Positions 11,898-23,432 of a stretch of 64,000 nucleotides of DNA are shown here, in pieces. The number at the start of each line of letters is the position of its first letter. Position 1 is the stretch's first letter. Source of the DNA: Trema orientale (Eukaryota; Streptophyta; Magnoliopsida; Rosales; Cannabaceae); NCBI GenBank assembly GCA_002914845.1, contig JXTC01000027.1, positions 606,120 through 670,119 of the forward strand, in the 5' to 3' direction. The notes below the pieces were generated by a model. The model was given only the letters and a program-made list of their open reading frames with translations. It searched no databases and had not been told where the DNA came from. A program made the translations under genes and the position numbers.

Positions 11898-14800
11898 AGT
11901 ACGAGAATTGAAAAAAAAATGACCTTCGTACTTTTGTAATTCTTTTTTATTTTTATAAGTAAAAGTGTTAGAAACCCTTTTTCAAACACTATTAAAAAAT
12001 GCCCAAATTTATTAAAAAAAGCCGAAATAATTCAATTTTATTAGAAATACATCAATATCAAACACTATCAAAATTGATATATTTTATATAAATTTGATAT
12101 ACTAATAAAAGAATTGATATAATATACATAAAATTGATATCCAAACATTACATAGATATATTAACATTAAATTAATCTATTAAAAATGGTCATTTAGCAA
12201 AATAAAACGACACTAAATATGTGTAAAAGACAGCCACTTTTAAATTGATGTAAAAAAAACACACACACATTTCTTGTAAATACTCTAACAAGAGTTTGAA
12301 ATCTTCCGTCAAGGCTCAAAAGGGTAGTTGGCCCACACGATGTGGGAGTCCCCATAAACATCCTAGAAGCAGATTATTTGTCCATTTGGCATCTGCTTTT
12401 CTGTCATTTGGCACATTATCCAATTAGAGAAGTTGAAAAATGTTCTAATTTTATGTTTACCATGTCAAAATCTAATTAGATACACAGACAATAAACAGAG
12501 GATATGGGCCCAAAAATGTAACCTATATGATAAAACTTAACTATGTGGAAGCTGACTGACTAAAGAATGCTGAATAGTCAGCATGCATGTATATATATTT
12601 GTAAACATGAATTTTGTGCCTTGATCAGACATGTCTAACAAATCATTTGCAACTGTTATTAGTACATCTTGTGTACATATATATAACCGGCTGTATAAAA
12701 AATTGATCGGTAACAATGTTTTTCCGAGTATTGATCAGGTTTTGTGATAACGGTTTGATCCTATTGCAATTAATATATTAAATGGAAACCAATGTAGAAC
12801 ATATTAATATTGTACTATGACCTATATGGTTATTAGCTTAGTAATATTAATGTTGTACTATGACCTACAATATATATGATTCAACAAATGAAGCTTTCGG
12901 AGTACGTATCTGGCATACAGTATTGGCTGATCAAATCATTTCAGGTACTCAGATTCAGTTAAGGAGTCACATTCTCGATCATGTAAATAACTTCCTTAAA
13001 TCAACGCGACGGTTTCTAAACAAGTAAGTCTTGTTTATATGCTTATAATATATAGGACTTTTTTTTTTTGGACCAGTTATAATATATAGGACTTGTTTGT
13101 TGTACTTCATGCATCTACACTAGTTCGTCTCTTAGTTAATTAGTACATGTCATTTTTAGATCAAAGGGTTATTTTGTGACGAATTAGCTTGGTAATATAG
13201 CTATAATTGTTACGTATAATTGCTATCGGTTGATCCGATACCGATATTTGTGGAACTGGTGCTCCCAATACTATCTTAAGATAAAAATATAAACCATGTG
13301 TAAACATATAATTGAGATATATATATTGCGAGAGAATATGTTCTTGAGTAGGATGCAAACAAAATAAGTGACATACCGATAAACTTATAGCTATAATTTG
13401 GAGCTCCTATTAATAAAAGAAATTAATTACTAGATAAAGAAATATATCTGTCTATATTCTCAAAACATTTCAAACTCTACACTTCATTTGTAATAAAGTG
13501 CCTTAACTTTTGATGGCATTTCAAGAACTTCTCGAACCACTTCTTAAATGTGTATAATATCCAATCCAATAGATTTTTTTTTTTTAGCCGTTAGATCATT
13601 ATTTAACGGTAATACAACGGCTATAATAATGTGTACAAAAATATATATAATATATAAAGGTTTGGTGTACATATATTGTTGATGTGAAAATTTTCATTTG
13701 GTTTTTGGATGGATTAGACAAAATTTTTACTATGTACACATACTAATCAGCTACAAAACAATTAGAAAATGTTCCTTGAGATTGAAAAGATATAGAGCCA
13801 AGATATTTCTTCACAACTTATAAATATATATATATATACCACCGGTAGCGGTTGCATAGCAGTAAGGATCTCCTACTTTGCTTCTATTTAACCTGGGTTT
13901 CAAATCTCCTTGAATTTGTTATTACTTGACTGCATGCCTACCTTCGGTAAAGAAGAAGAAAATGAAGCTGGAAACGAAGTTTCATTAATATATTAGGATG
14001 TACAAGATCTACAAGCATCATATATCTCACAATCAAAAGATCATGGCTTTATATGATTTAAAACACAAAGAGCCTTGATGTCCTTAACTGATCATATTTG
14101 CACAGTTAGTTATATAAATTTGGTACACGTTATAAAGCCTCGAGAATATCGATTTAATTATTACTTATATATGTATCACATTGTAGATACATTTACGAAC
14201 ATGCAACCAGGTTCCTAATCCAAACTGAGATGTCAAACCCTGTTAAAAAAAGACAATATTGGAACATTTTACGTACCACACGAAGATCCAACTTCAAAAA
14301 AACTAGCTTTGATGAAGCATAATATGTGCGAGTATGTGTATGTGCACATTTTTAAATCTTCACTTGGATGAAAGCATAAGCGGATAATGCACCGAGTTCA
14401 TGCTATATCATGCGTCTTTATAATTAATTAACCATCAACATGCACAGACAATAATATATGCAAATATATATATAGGGACTTTCGTACCTTACGTAATTTT
14501 TGCAAACTTCGTGACAACGTACGTGAATAATTTATCTCTATAGTATTTTAAAGTCTCTTTTAGTTTGAGTTTCTGTGTTTACAAAGATGACAACCCATCA
14601 TTGCGGCCTTCTTGATGATCATGCTTATTATTAGTACGATTAATTCATTCATCTGAGTTCTTATGCTATATATATATATATATGTGCGTGCGTGTGTGAT
14701 CTTGTGTGTTTGATAATTAGTACATACAAGAACAGCACTTTCAAGCAAAGACTGAAAAAATATATATATAATACAATAACAGCACCCAAATTTAAGGTTT

Positions 14801-15012
14801 GTTTACAATGCTCACGATAGCACACATAAATAAAACTACAAAACAACATCACACCCGAACCATTGGAAAATTGGAAACAAGCATGTAAACAACAAACACT
14901 GGATAATATGTCATGCAACCCAATCCCCTAAATTACAAAGCAATAAATTAATTAAGCACTCGAAATTGAATATATATTATAATTTTTCATTTTCCAATTT
15001 TGCAAGCTTGTG
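11898..15012. other. Intergenic DNA downstream of MYB5
   Basis: No gene is supported. Small local duplications are visible: TTGTACTATGACCTA occurs near 12809 and 12854, and TTATAATATATAGGACTT is repeated across a T-run near 13045 and 13078. There are AT microsatellites near 14669-14682 and 14761-14769. The part next to 15012 probably includes the MYB5 3' UTR. Confidence 0.55.
13841..13945 (+). repeat. Possible SINE-like copy
   Basis: A B-box-like stretch, GGGTTTCAAATCTCC (about 13895-13909), follows an A-box-like stretch, GGTAGCGGTTGCATAGC (about 13844-13860), at a spacing like that in tRNA-derived SINEs. No tRNA cloverleaf was found, and the 3' end is not clear. Confidence 0.35.
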
Positions 15013-16505
15013 CTAGTCCAGTACTCCATCATGATCAACCCTCGTGGGATTCTCATTTTGGTTCAAAGCAGCAGAAGACATCGGGGCAGATTCCCAGCCG
15101 TTGGTTGAAAGGAAAGCCGGATCATGACCTGTAATAGTAGTCGAAAATGGTGGATTGATCCCATTAGCAGGCAGAAGTTGGTGTTGGGGACCGGAAAAGG
15201 CATCCTCGTTGATCAATGAATTCAGGAACGAAGAAAACACATCGTCGGAGCAGTAGTTTATGTCTTCATGAGCATGATCATGATCTTCTTCATTTCCCAT
15301 ACCATAATTAGTAGTAGTAGCAGTACTACTACTACTCCTCAAACCGGTCCCATATCCAACCGAATTGTAACCGGTAAAGTTTTCGTAGCCATGGAAATTA
15401 TATCCCACTTTTCCTTTACTTTGATTATACTGACCAAAATCAAAGTAGCCATTTTCCTTGTTGGTTTGAGTTGCTGCAGCTTCAGTACTTGGAGCTTCTT
15501 CTTCTTCTTCTTCCCCTTCTTCCGGAACAGTGCTTAATGGAGTTTGATAAGTTCTGTTCGGGCTAGGGCTAGGGTTCGACGAAAGACGGCCGTGAGGATT
15601 GGTTTTGGATGAAGAAGAGGGAGAAGCTTTGTTGGTTATCTCTTTATGGTGATCATCAACCGGGTTGAGAGGCTTGTGGGTTCTGGGATCGATCCCTTGG
15701 CTGATCAGCTTCTTGCTAAGGTGAGTGTTCCAATAGTTCTTGATCTCATTGTCCGTACGCCCCGGAATCCTCCCAGCTATCAAAGACCACCTGAGAAAAA
15801 AAAACATATCCATCAAAATCCCCCCACTTCTGAAAAAACCCTCTATTTGGTCTATATCTACATATTAATACATGAAAACCCCAGTCGACGAGGAAACCCT
15901 AAATTTAGCTATAATTAGCTATATATAAGAGAAGATGTCATAAGAGCTTAATTTTCATACGTTCCCAATCCAAAATAGCACTAAATAAGCTTTACTATAT
16001 ATATACGTGAAAAACCCAGATGAGCAAATCCTAAACCTAGCTATATGCATACATATAAAGATGGTTTTTATTGAAATCTGAGTAGAAACCCTAATGGAGA
16101 AAAGGGGAGAGATATATGAAACCCTAACTAAAGGCATGTATAGTGTTGATCTACATGACTATATGTGTGTGCGTATAGGTACCGGTTGCCGAGAAGGCGG
16201 TGGAGGCGGAGAATGAGATCTTCCTCGTCGGGGGCGATGTGGCCGCGCTTGACGGAAGGGCGGAGGTAGTTCATCCAGCGGAGGCGGCAGCTCTTCCCGC
16301 ATCGCATCAGCCCGGCCCGCTTCGGCAGCGTCCGCCACCTCCCTTCCCCTTCTTTCCTTATGAACCTCGCCAGCACCTCGTCCTCCTCCGCCGTCCACGG
16401 CCCCCTCTTTATCCCCACCTTGCTACAACAGGGCGTCGTTTTGCTACCACCAGTGGCACTACTGATGTTTGATGTCTTTGATGATGATGGTGGTTGCTTC
16501 CTCAT
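15013..16505 (-). CDS. MYB5: R2R3-MYB transcription factor, MYB5 orthologue
   Basis: Two coding exons on the minus strand, 16505-16183 and 15790-15013, join in frame across a GT-AG intron and give 366 aa. R2 (about residues 33-84) and R3 (86-137) are complete. R3 has the full bHLH-partner signature: D96, L97, R100, L104, L111, R115. The TTPCCSKVG stretch before R2 and the C-terminal [15 protein letters not shown] motif are hallmarks of MYB5. In Arabidopsis, MYB5 works in the nucleus with bHLH and WD40 partners on seed-coat mucilage, proanthocyanidins and trichomes; the same role here is inferred. A Glu run and Ser/Pro-rich stretches fill the middle. Exon 1 is much more GC-rich than its surroundings. 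The first R2 intron found in many R2R3-MYB genes is absent. The start is the only ATG upstream of R2 in this frame. Confidence 0.95.
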
Positions 16506-16625
16506 GGATATTGGATTCTAATTCTATCTTTTTTTTTTTTTCTTTTTTTTTTTTGAGAGTTTGATGTCTTTCTCTTAGAGTTTTTGTGTGTGCATTATAT
16601 GCTTGTTCATTTCCTTATTGTTTAA

Positions 16626-16636
16626 GGTTTATATGC
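16626..16636 (-). promoter_or_regulatory. Candidate TATA box of MYB5
   Basis: The minus strand reads GCATATAAACC about 125 bp upstream of the MYB5 start codon. Position and sequence suit a TATA box followed by a short leader with a T/A-rich tract. The transcription start was not determined. Confidence 0.45.
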
Positions 16637-18149
16637 ATTACTATACTACCAGAAGCTACAGATCCATTTAGATATAAAGTGGATCATTGAGCTATGTTCT
16701 ACTCTCATTTTATTCGCGTGACCGACACGCGCTCATAAATTTTTTGACTTATCAACGTTGGATAGCCCCAGGTTTAGTCATGACTCAGCTCAGCTGTCCC
16801 CTTTTTTTTTTTCTTTTTAATACTCTCATTTGTATTTATGTGATATATATATATATATATATATACTCTTGATTTTTAATTCTCAAAAACATCTATATAC
16901 TAACATTTTCTTTTTGGAAAACTATAAATATACTGATATTTTGCATGTGCTGTTGTATTTCTGAAATTGCGAAATAATAAAAGATAAAAGAATAAAATAT
17001 GTATCGTCCTTTTGGCTTAATTAGTAATTGTTATTCCACTATGAACCATTCGTTAATTGTTATTAAATGAAATTTCTATAAATTTTTATGAAGGTTCAAG
17101 TAATTGCTGAGAGTGTGCATGTAGTTAGCTTTAATTAGTCCAAAAAGGTGTCAATGCATAATATTCTTTTATCTCAAAAATAAAGAGAATAAAATTTCTA
17201 ATTTCAGAAGAAACATGAGAAATTGTAATTTGTTGGCTTTGCACTTGTCTGCCACAGTGCTCTCGCAACGGCGATGACTCATCAGCTTTCAAATCTGTTT
17301 TAAGCAGTCTAATACAGATGAAGGCTCTATATTGATATCCCTTATTCTTTGTTACTCGCAATCTATATGTGTGAGTCCACGCGCTCATAAGTAATTCTGA
17401 AATATTTCACCACCATTTTTTTCCTCTTTAAAATAAAATAAAAATCAACCATATTGTTTTTAATAAAGCAATGTTCTAAAAACTCATTTGCTTTCCTCCC
17501 CCAAACACACCACCCCACCCCCCCCAAAAAAAAAAAATCTCACTTGGTACATTGACTTATTGCTAATGGATGATGGAACTCTTTACCTATAACGTCAAAC
17601 AAGGCTGACATGAATTTTGAGTACTGGAAAAGAGTTTAGTAGGAAATTTAACATTGCCGCAGAACTTCCCCTTTTTTTTAATTTTCGCTGAAAGACATAC
17701 TACATTAAGGAAGAAGCCAAAACAAAGCAAAATCCTAAAGAACATCAAGACGTACTTCAGTTACAGTACCATGCCTGAAACCAAAAAAAGAAGTGAACAA
17801 GCCCATCAGGCTAAATAATAAGCCGCCGAGATAATTGAATAGGGATGAGAATGAAGTTGCAGCCGCTGAGCCGCAAGAACTTGCCAAAAAAGTTGAACGA
17901 TCTTCAATAATGACACAATTCAGTCTCAAGGGATACTTGCTACAGAAGAAAGGCAAGGAGTTGAAAACTCCAGCAGTATCTACCTCGAAATGTTGCCAAT
18001 GCTAACTCCGTTTCAGCGGGGTATTCTAATTCTGATGGTGTGGTCCTAAGAGTTTCCACTGAATCCCTTTCGTAGTTCCGGATATGGTAGATGTTGAAGC
18101 TCTGCGATCGGCTACGATGTCTGCTCTGGACCTTGGCAGAAAGACTTTC
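16637..18149. other. Spacer between MYB5 and the PTH gene, including the PTH 3' UTR
   Basis: An AT microsatellite lies at about 16843-16864. From roughly 17700 to 18149 the minus strand is probably the last, non-coding exon of the peptidyl-tRNA hydrolase transcript, since an acceptor-like TTGTAG precedes 18149. The open frames here match no family known to me. Confidence 0.45.
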
Positions 18150-18368
18150 CTACAATCAGAGAATAACTCTTCATATATTGCTGCAACATGAAGTGGATTG
18201 ATTCAGAAACACACTTGTTTCTCTAATAGGTACTAAAATTCCAATATCAAGGTATTTTTCGGTCCTTCCTCTTCTATGAATTCCATCTTAATATACAAGC
18301 CAACCAAAATTAACAATTCCCCACAAGAGAAAAATAAAAAATGTTCAGAAAACATACCAAGAGATTTG

Positions 18369-21348
18369 TCACGTGGGCAGTGTCTGCAATCTTATATGCT
18401 TGTACTTTTGCTCTGTGTTGAAGCGTCTTCCACTCTCTGTCAAGCCTTTAGACAGTAGAAGCTTCAATACATCAATTCCCTCTTGCAAAGCGACGTCAAT
18501 CTTGTCCCAAAAAAATTACGAAAGCATAAATTACTATCAATTGAAAGAAACATCTCCATATAGTTACTCAAACAAAAAAAGTTAGCCATCACTGATTTGA
18601 TAAATAGATTAATTCAGCTCATGATATCATCGAACTTCCATCAGCGTATTTGTCATTATCCAAAGAAAGTGTATGTATCCAACAAATATCTGAATTTCTA
18701 TGCTTTTTTTTTTTTTTTTTTGAAATCTCCTTAAGAATGTAAGCCATATGGTGATTCAAAACGAGAATGTTATCAAAAACAAATAAATAAATAATAAGGC
18801 CACTTGAGGCTAGCTCAATTAGTTTGGTGGGTGAGTGTTTGTGAGTGGTCTGGGCTTCAAGTCCCCCTAAACTTATAAAAGGAAGTAACTAAAAATAACC
18901 AAAGACTTACTCGTCCTTGAGCTGTTGCATTGAACCTTTGTAGTAAGAATGCTTTAGGATCCATTTGACCAGGTGGCCTCCCAATACCTAATGAGATTGT
19001 TCAGTATAATCAAGAGAAAGAAACCAACACTTTAGGAACAAAAAAACATGTTTTCAATCACAAACTCACCTATTCTTAGCCGAGGGAATTCTTTGTTTCC
19101 TCTAAAGTGATAGATCACACTCTTCAGCCTATTCAAAATATATTGAAATAAAAGTAAATGAGAACAAAAATTCTACATTAACCCCTTTGAATTTGAAAAG
19201 AAAGGGAAAAATACATTTGATATAAAAACTTTTCCTTGATTTTTATTTAATCCCTTGAATTAAAAATTTTGGCACAATAAATCTGAGTTTTAAGTTTTAC
19301 TGTCACATGACACCCGAAAGCCATATTTTTTGACACTTGAGCATATGAATTCTAGTTTTACTGTCACATCACCTCCAAAACAAATGTCTAATTAGTTTTA
19401 CTGATAAGAGTAGTCATTAACAAATCTAGAAGGCAAGAATCTGCTACAACAATCAAATGTATCATGGCCTGATCATACCCATTGTGGCTTCCATGACCTC
19501 CCTTATCGTGAAGACGAAGAACTCCACATGGTAAATTCATGTCATCATGGAACTAACACAAAAAAGATAAATAAATAATTGAACACAGCCAATAGCAAAC
19601 ATAGTACCACCAGTTCATTAAAAAACTATTATTTCTTTCAAAATGCAAAGATAGTACGAACAAGAAAGACATCAGAAAGGAATAGGCACAATCTGAGTGA
19701 AATTACCACAAGCACACGATTAAGAGGTAACTTATAGTATGCTGCAAGTGGTCCCGTCTGCAGTTAAATGAACAGAGATTCAAGTTAGAAATAACTTTTT
19801 AAGCACATAACATTTTGAGCAAAGTTCACTAGAAATTTAATAAAAATTAAAAAATTAAAAAATAAAAAAAAAATAAAAGAAGAAGAAGAAGAAAATCTCA
19901 TAACCAGTTATACAGGAAAAAAACAGACCTGTCTTTTTTAAAAAAAGAAAAAGTGAGGCTTAACTAATGACCACCACCTACTACAAATTTAAAGAAGAAT
20001 AACACACACACTACCAAGGCTTGAATCCCTGACCCCCAAACTCACAAACACATCCCCCAAGCCTTGGACCAACTGAGCTAGCCCTAGTTGGCAAACAGAC
20101 CTGTGTTATGTAAATAGTGAGCAGATACAACTGACATGATTTTCATAATGAGTAAATACCAATTTCATAGGCCACATAACAACTTGACATGCAAGCATCG
20201 CTAGATGAATTACAAGCTGTCAATCAGGAATCTAGTGCATAATGAAATTGAAACAGTACACTGTCAATCAGTATTTGGGACGATCGTTCCCTGTAAATCA
20301 CCTATAGAACCACTAAGTTTATGTTTCTTTTCATTTTCAAGCTACATAATCTTTCAACCAAACACTATCTAACAATTATATGCCAACACATACGTGTTTG
20401 TGTTCAGATGATACATGTCACGTATTTCCATTTGTCAAAGGATCAACTTCTTGAGAAGAAAAACGAAATTGTTTTTACATTTAAACGAGATAATCAAGTA
20501 TACTCTCAACTAACATCAAAAGCTATAAACCAAAACACCTCGGTATCTCAATAAGCTATTAAGAAAAACTACAATCAGCAGGTGATACTGATACATGGTT
20601 CAAAATGTATAAAAAGAGGAATAAGAGGAAAATAGAAAAGAGAAATATTTTTGAGGAGCTCTTAACAGACATAGACGAGGGGCAGAGAAAGGAACTTTGG
20701 ACATTAAACACCAACTATTTCAATTCACAGCCATCTTTCCAAGGCTTTACCTAGTACATTATCAATTCAGTTTACTATGTAGGTAATATCTTGCAAAACA
20801 TCAAGAAAACTCGAGGTGTAATATCATGAACAAAACTACTGTATCAATAGTATAAATCGTCAGAGAAATTCTTCAAAAAAAAAAAAGAAGAATTGATTAC
20901 ATACAGATTCTCCACTCAGATTCATGTAGGTCTGAGGCTTTGCAAGGAAAACAGGGGTGTCACCAACAAAACCTGATAGATACAAACACCCCATTAAACA
21001 CATAAATATAATGAAAAAGTAACAGAAAAGAAAATTGAATAGAAAATACCCTGCCCAAATATAGCTTTGCAATGAACTGTGTTCATCTCAATCCCTTGTG
21101 ATTGAGCAAAAGAATCAATCATCTCAAACCCAACCTGTTTTTCAAAACCAAGGCAAATGAGAAATCTTTTATGTCAAAACAATCATATCTTGAAAACCTG
21201 AAAAATGGGTTTTGAAAAGTATCAGTTCATGCATTACATTGTGTCTAGTTCCTCTGTATTTATCACCTGGGTTTCCCAAACCCACAAACAGCCATGGCCG
21301 TGGACCACTAGCAGTGCAGAAAAAACGCCTACTTAACCTGTTAATCAT
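18369..21348 (-). CDS. PTH: Peptidyl-tRNA hydrolase (bacterial-type Pth, organellar)
   Basis: Eight exons join in frame: 21348-21238, 21134-21050, 20972-20905, 19757-19707, 19552-19479, 19128-19070, 18987-18911 and 18500-18369, giving 218 aa. The enzyme cleaves peptidyl-tRNA released from stalled ribosomes and recycles tRNA. The family's catalytic residues are present: N26 in GLGNPG, H36 in RHN and D108 in FHDD. Conserved [24 protein letters not shown] and RIGIGRPPG blocks follow. An Arg-rich N-terminus (INRLSRRFF) suggests a mitochondrial or plastid presequence. The start is the first ATG after a likely 5'-UTR intron (donor after 21522, acceptor near 21384). A 3'-UTR intron (18357-18150) is also likely. 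All coding introns use GT-AG. The exon 8 acceptor (GGGACAAG) is the least certain boundary. Confidence 0.94.
18798..18890 (+). mobile_element. SINE-like insertion in a PTH intron
   Basis: In the last coding intron, a pol III A box (GGCTAGCTCAATTAGT, about 18808-18823) is followed about 40 bp later by a B box (GGCTTCAAGTCC, 18853-18864). This is the layout of a tRNA-derived SINE. It lies antisense to PTH. The stretch GTGTTTGTGAGT between the boxes is shared with the copy at 19935-20098. Confidence 0.6.
19935..20098 (-). mobile_element. SINE-like insertion in a PTH intron, opposite orientation
   Basis: On the minus strand an A box (GGGCTAGCTCAGTTGG, about 20083-20068) and a B box (GGGATTCAAGCC, about 20030-20019) are spaced as in tRNA-derived SINEs. 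GTGTTTGTGAGTTTGGGGG lies between them. It is of the same family as the copy at 18798-18890 but inverted. Its tail runs into a T-rich then A-rich end near 19935. It sits in the 1.15-kb third coding intron. Confidence 0.62.
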
Positions 21349-21519
21349 CAAAATCCTCTTCACCAAACACTGAAAAAACACCTGAAATTACAATGAAGCT
21401 TGAAAATTTCAATTTACCCAATTCAGAATGCAGAGAAATGTTCAAACAAATTTACTCACATTAGAGAAACATAGACTAATAATGCTTGAGACCATAGCAA
21501 GATATGAAATTTGTGACTC

Positions 21520-21620
21520 ACCGGAAAAATGGAGTCGAAACGGTCGCCGGAGGAAGGACTAGGCAGGCCCAAGCTCGATGGTGATGGTGATCAAATTTGG
21601 GAATTTGGATGTCGTTTGCC
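21520..21620 (-). promoter_or_regulatory. Likely 5' leader exon and promoter region of PTH
   Basis: A more GC-rich stretch ends in a good donor, CCG then GTGAGT, at 21521-21520. It contains no ATG on the minus strand, so it fits a non-coding first exon. No clear TATA box was seen just upstream. Confidence 0.4.
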
Positions 21621-22234
21621 CTAAATTCATTCTTTTGCCGTTTTTTCAGTTAAGACCTTCGGTTTTACCCCTTTTCCTACTATTTTCCCAGTAATTTAAA
21701 ACTTTATCGATTTGGCCCTTGGACTTTTCGTTAGAGATATTATTCTTCGGACAAATACGTACGTTTCTAAAAAGGCTTTTAGTATATTTACCCCTGAATT
21801 TATCCTGGATTGGCATGTGGCCCCTAAATTTTTTTTCTTGCCAATTTGGTCTTTAAATTTGCAGAAGAGTAGCAATTAACACAAATCTATTAATAGGTGT
21901 TAAATTATTAACAGCAATGGTCAAAATGAAGTCATGTGAGATTTTTTGAATGGCATTATTGGTATTTTACTGTAGCAAATGACTTGTAGGGAAATTTTAT
22001 ATAAATTTGAAAACTTTAGAAAGAAAATAAAAGTTTGAAATTTGAAAATTTAAGGTTTTTTAATTGAATTTATTAATTATTAACTAAAATATTCAACCCG
22101 AATGAAAGTGAAAAGAATCTTGGTTAATAAATTGAAGGAAAAAAAAAACAAAAGAAAAAAGAAAGAAACGTATTTTGGGAGGCAAGTCCATGAACTTTGG
22201 AATGGAAAAGTGATTCCAAAAGAAAGTACATTCA

Positions 22235-22533
22235 TTTGTTTAGTTATATTTAATGGAATCACAATTACATTAAATACTGAAATTGTTATTCCACTCTACC
22301 ATCAGTAGAATAACAATTCCTTTATTTTACCAAAAAATTTAAGTTTTTTCTATTTTGTCCTTTTAAAACATCTAAAAATAAAGGAATTTTTGCCAACAGA
22401 ATATTTTTCCATTCCATTCTAAGACTATTTCAAGTTTCAACAAAACAATGGATTATTATTTCTATTTCTTTTCTAATTTTATTTCATTACGATTCTCATT
22501 ACTATTTTAATTTCATTCCACGAACCAAACACT
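22235..22533. mobile_element. MITE-like element nested in the composite element
   Basis: The left end, TTTGTTTAGTT, and the right end, AACCAAACACTA, are imperfect inverted repeats. Both are followed inward by an (A)TGGAAT-type motif, and ATTGTTATTCCA/AGAATAACAATTCC is inverted in the left half. There is no coding capacity, and the edges are approximate. Confidence 0.5.
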
Positions 22534-22539
22534 ACCTAA

Positions 22540-22960
22540 ATCTGACGGCTCGAGCTGAGAGCCGTGTGCAGAAAGGAACTATTTCTTCCCAATTGTTCAA
22601 ACGATGTCGCTGGGGAGAGTAGCCGAGACTTTTCATAAGCTATTATGTTGTCATTGTTGTTTTGGTCTTGTTCGAAGGGCAATGTCGCAATAGAGAGCAT
22701 GGAGTCGAAGGTGGAGATGGCGAAGAAGGTGTGGCAGAGGAGGTGACGAATGTCGAAGAAGAATAGGGAGATGAGGAATTAGGCCCACCAACGGCAAACG
22801 AGGGAGAGGTGACAATAGAAGGAGGTAGGAGTTGAAAGAGGCAATAGAGGAGGATGTCGACTGGGACAGAGGAGATTCGGCAAAGCGATGATGAAGATTT
22901 GGTGGCAATCGCAGTGGAGTTGTGACTTGGGTTGATGATGATGACATTTTTACTCTCTTT
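22540..22960 (-). other. GC-richer block with a 98-aa open frame; possible captured gene fragment
   Basis: This block is clearly more GC-rich than the DNA around it and carries a minus-strand ATG frame (22947-22651) rich in Ser, Leu, Pro and His, starting MSSSSTQVTTPLRLPPN. No family is recognised. Its place between inverted arms suggests gene sequence carried by a transposon. It could equally be a random open frame in G/A-rich DNA. Confidence 0.3.
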
Positions 22961-23432
22961 TTTATTTGGGTAACTTGAGAAATAGGAGAATGGCCTAGAA
23001 CAGGTTCTTCATCATTGTGAACATTGATGATGAAAATAATCTATCGCCATAAAACTTATCATCAGAAAATTGCCCATTTTTTTTCTTTTTGGGAGATGAG
23101 GATTATAAATTCAGATTAATCTAGAGTTAATTAGTCTTATTTAGTTTAGTTTTAAATTTGAAATTTATTAACTAAAATCATCTATTTTATTATATATTTT
23201 CCCTCTAAGTCATTGAAAATAGTAAAATACCAATTATATCTTTGAAAAATGTTTCCAATTACATTCATGTGACCACTTTCCATTAAAAACTTGATACTTA
23301 TTAACATATTAGTGTTAATTGCCACTCTTTCATAAATTCAAGGACCTAATTGCCAAGAAAAAAAATTTTTATTACCAATCCACAATAAATTCAAGGGGTA
23401 AACATGCCAAAATTTCTTTCTAAAATCTGCAA

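Larger units (their letters stand above)
21763..23432. mobile_element. Composite 1.7-kb element with about 250-bp inverted arms
   Basis: The left arm (about 21763-22005) and the right arm (about 23185-23432) are diverged inverted copies. Shared blocks, read outward to inward, include TTTACCCCT(T)GAATTTAT, TTTTTTTTCTTG(C/G)CAATT, GAGT(A/G)GCAATTAACAC and ATTGGTATTTTACT. The ends resemble plant MULE or foldback elements with long terminal repeats. The interior holds a younger MITE-like insert (22235-22533) and a GC-richer block (22540-22960) that looks like captured genic DNA. No transposase is present, so it would be non-autonomous. Confidence 0.65.

Noticed and set aside
15743-15777. A miR858-type target site in the MYB5 R3 region
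   Set aside because: Alignment from memory leaves about seven mismatches, too many to support it without degradome data.
15791-15816. MYB5 exon 2 extended upstream to an ATG at 15816
   Set aside because: Those codons are intron read-through before a clean TTTCTCAG acceptor. Joining at 15790 restores an unbroken R3 repeat.
16159-16472. Other-frame readings of MYB5 exon 1 on both strands
   Set aside because: Pro/Arg-rich shadows caused by the GC-rich exon; no family resemblance.
21346-21381. A GTG start for PTH at 21381
   Set aside because: The first AUG downstream of the likely UTR splice site (21348) gives a normal protein, and nuclear genes rarely start at GTG.
22080-22308. Overlapping 60-68 aa frames on both strands near 22100-22300
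   Set aside because: Lys/Phe-rich frames on either side of an A-run, overlapping a MITE-like element; no coding signal.
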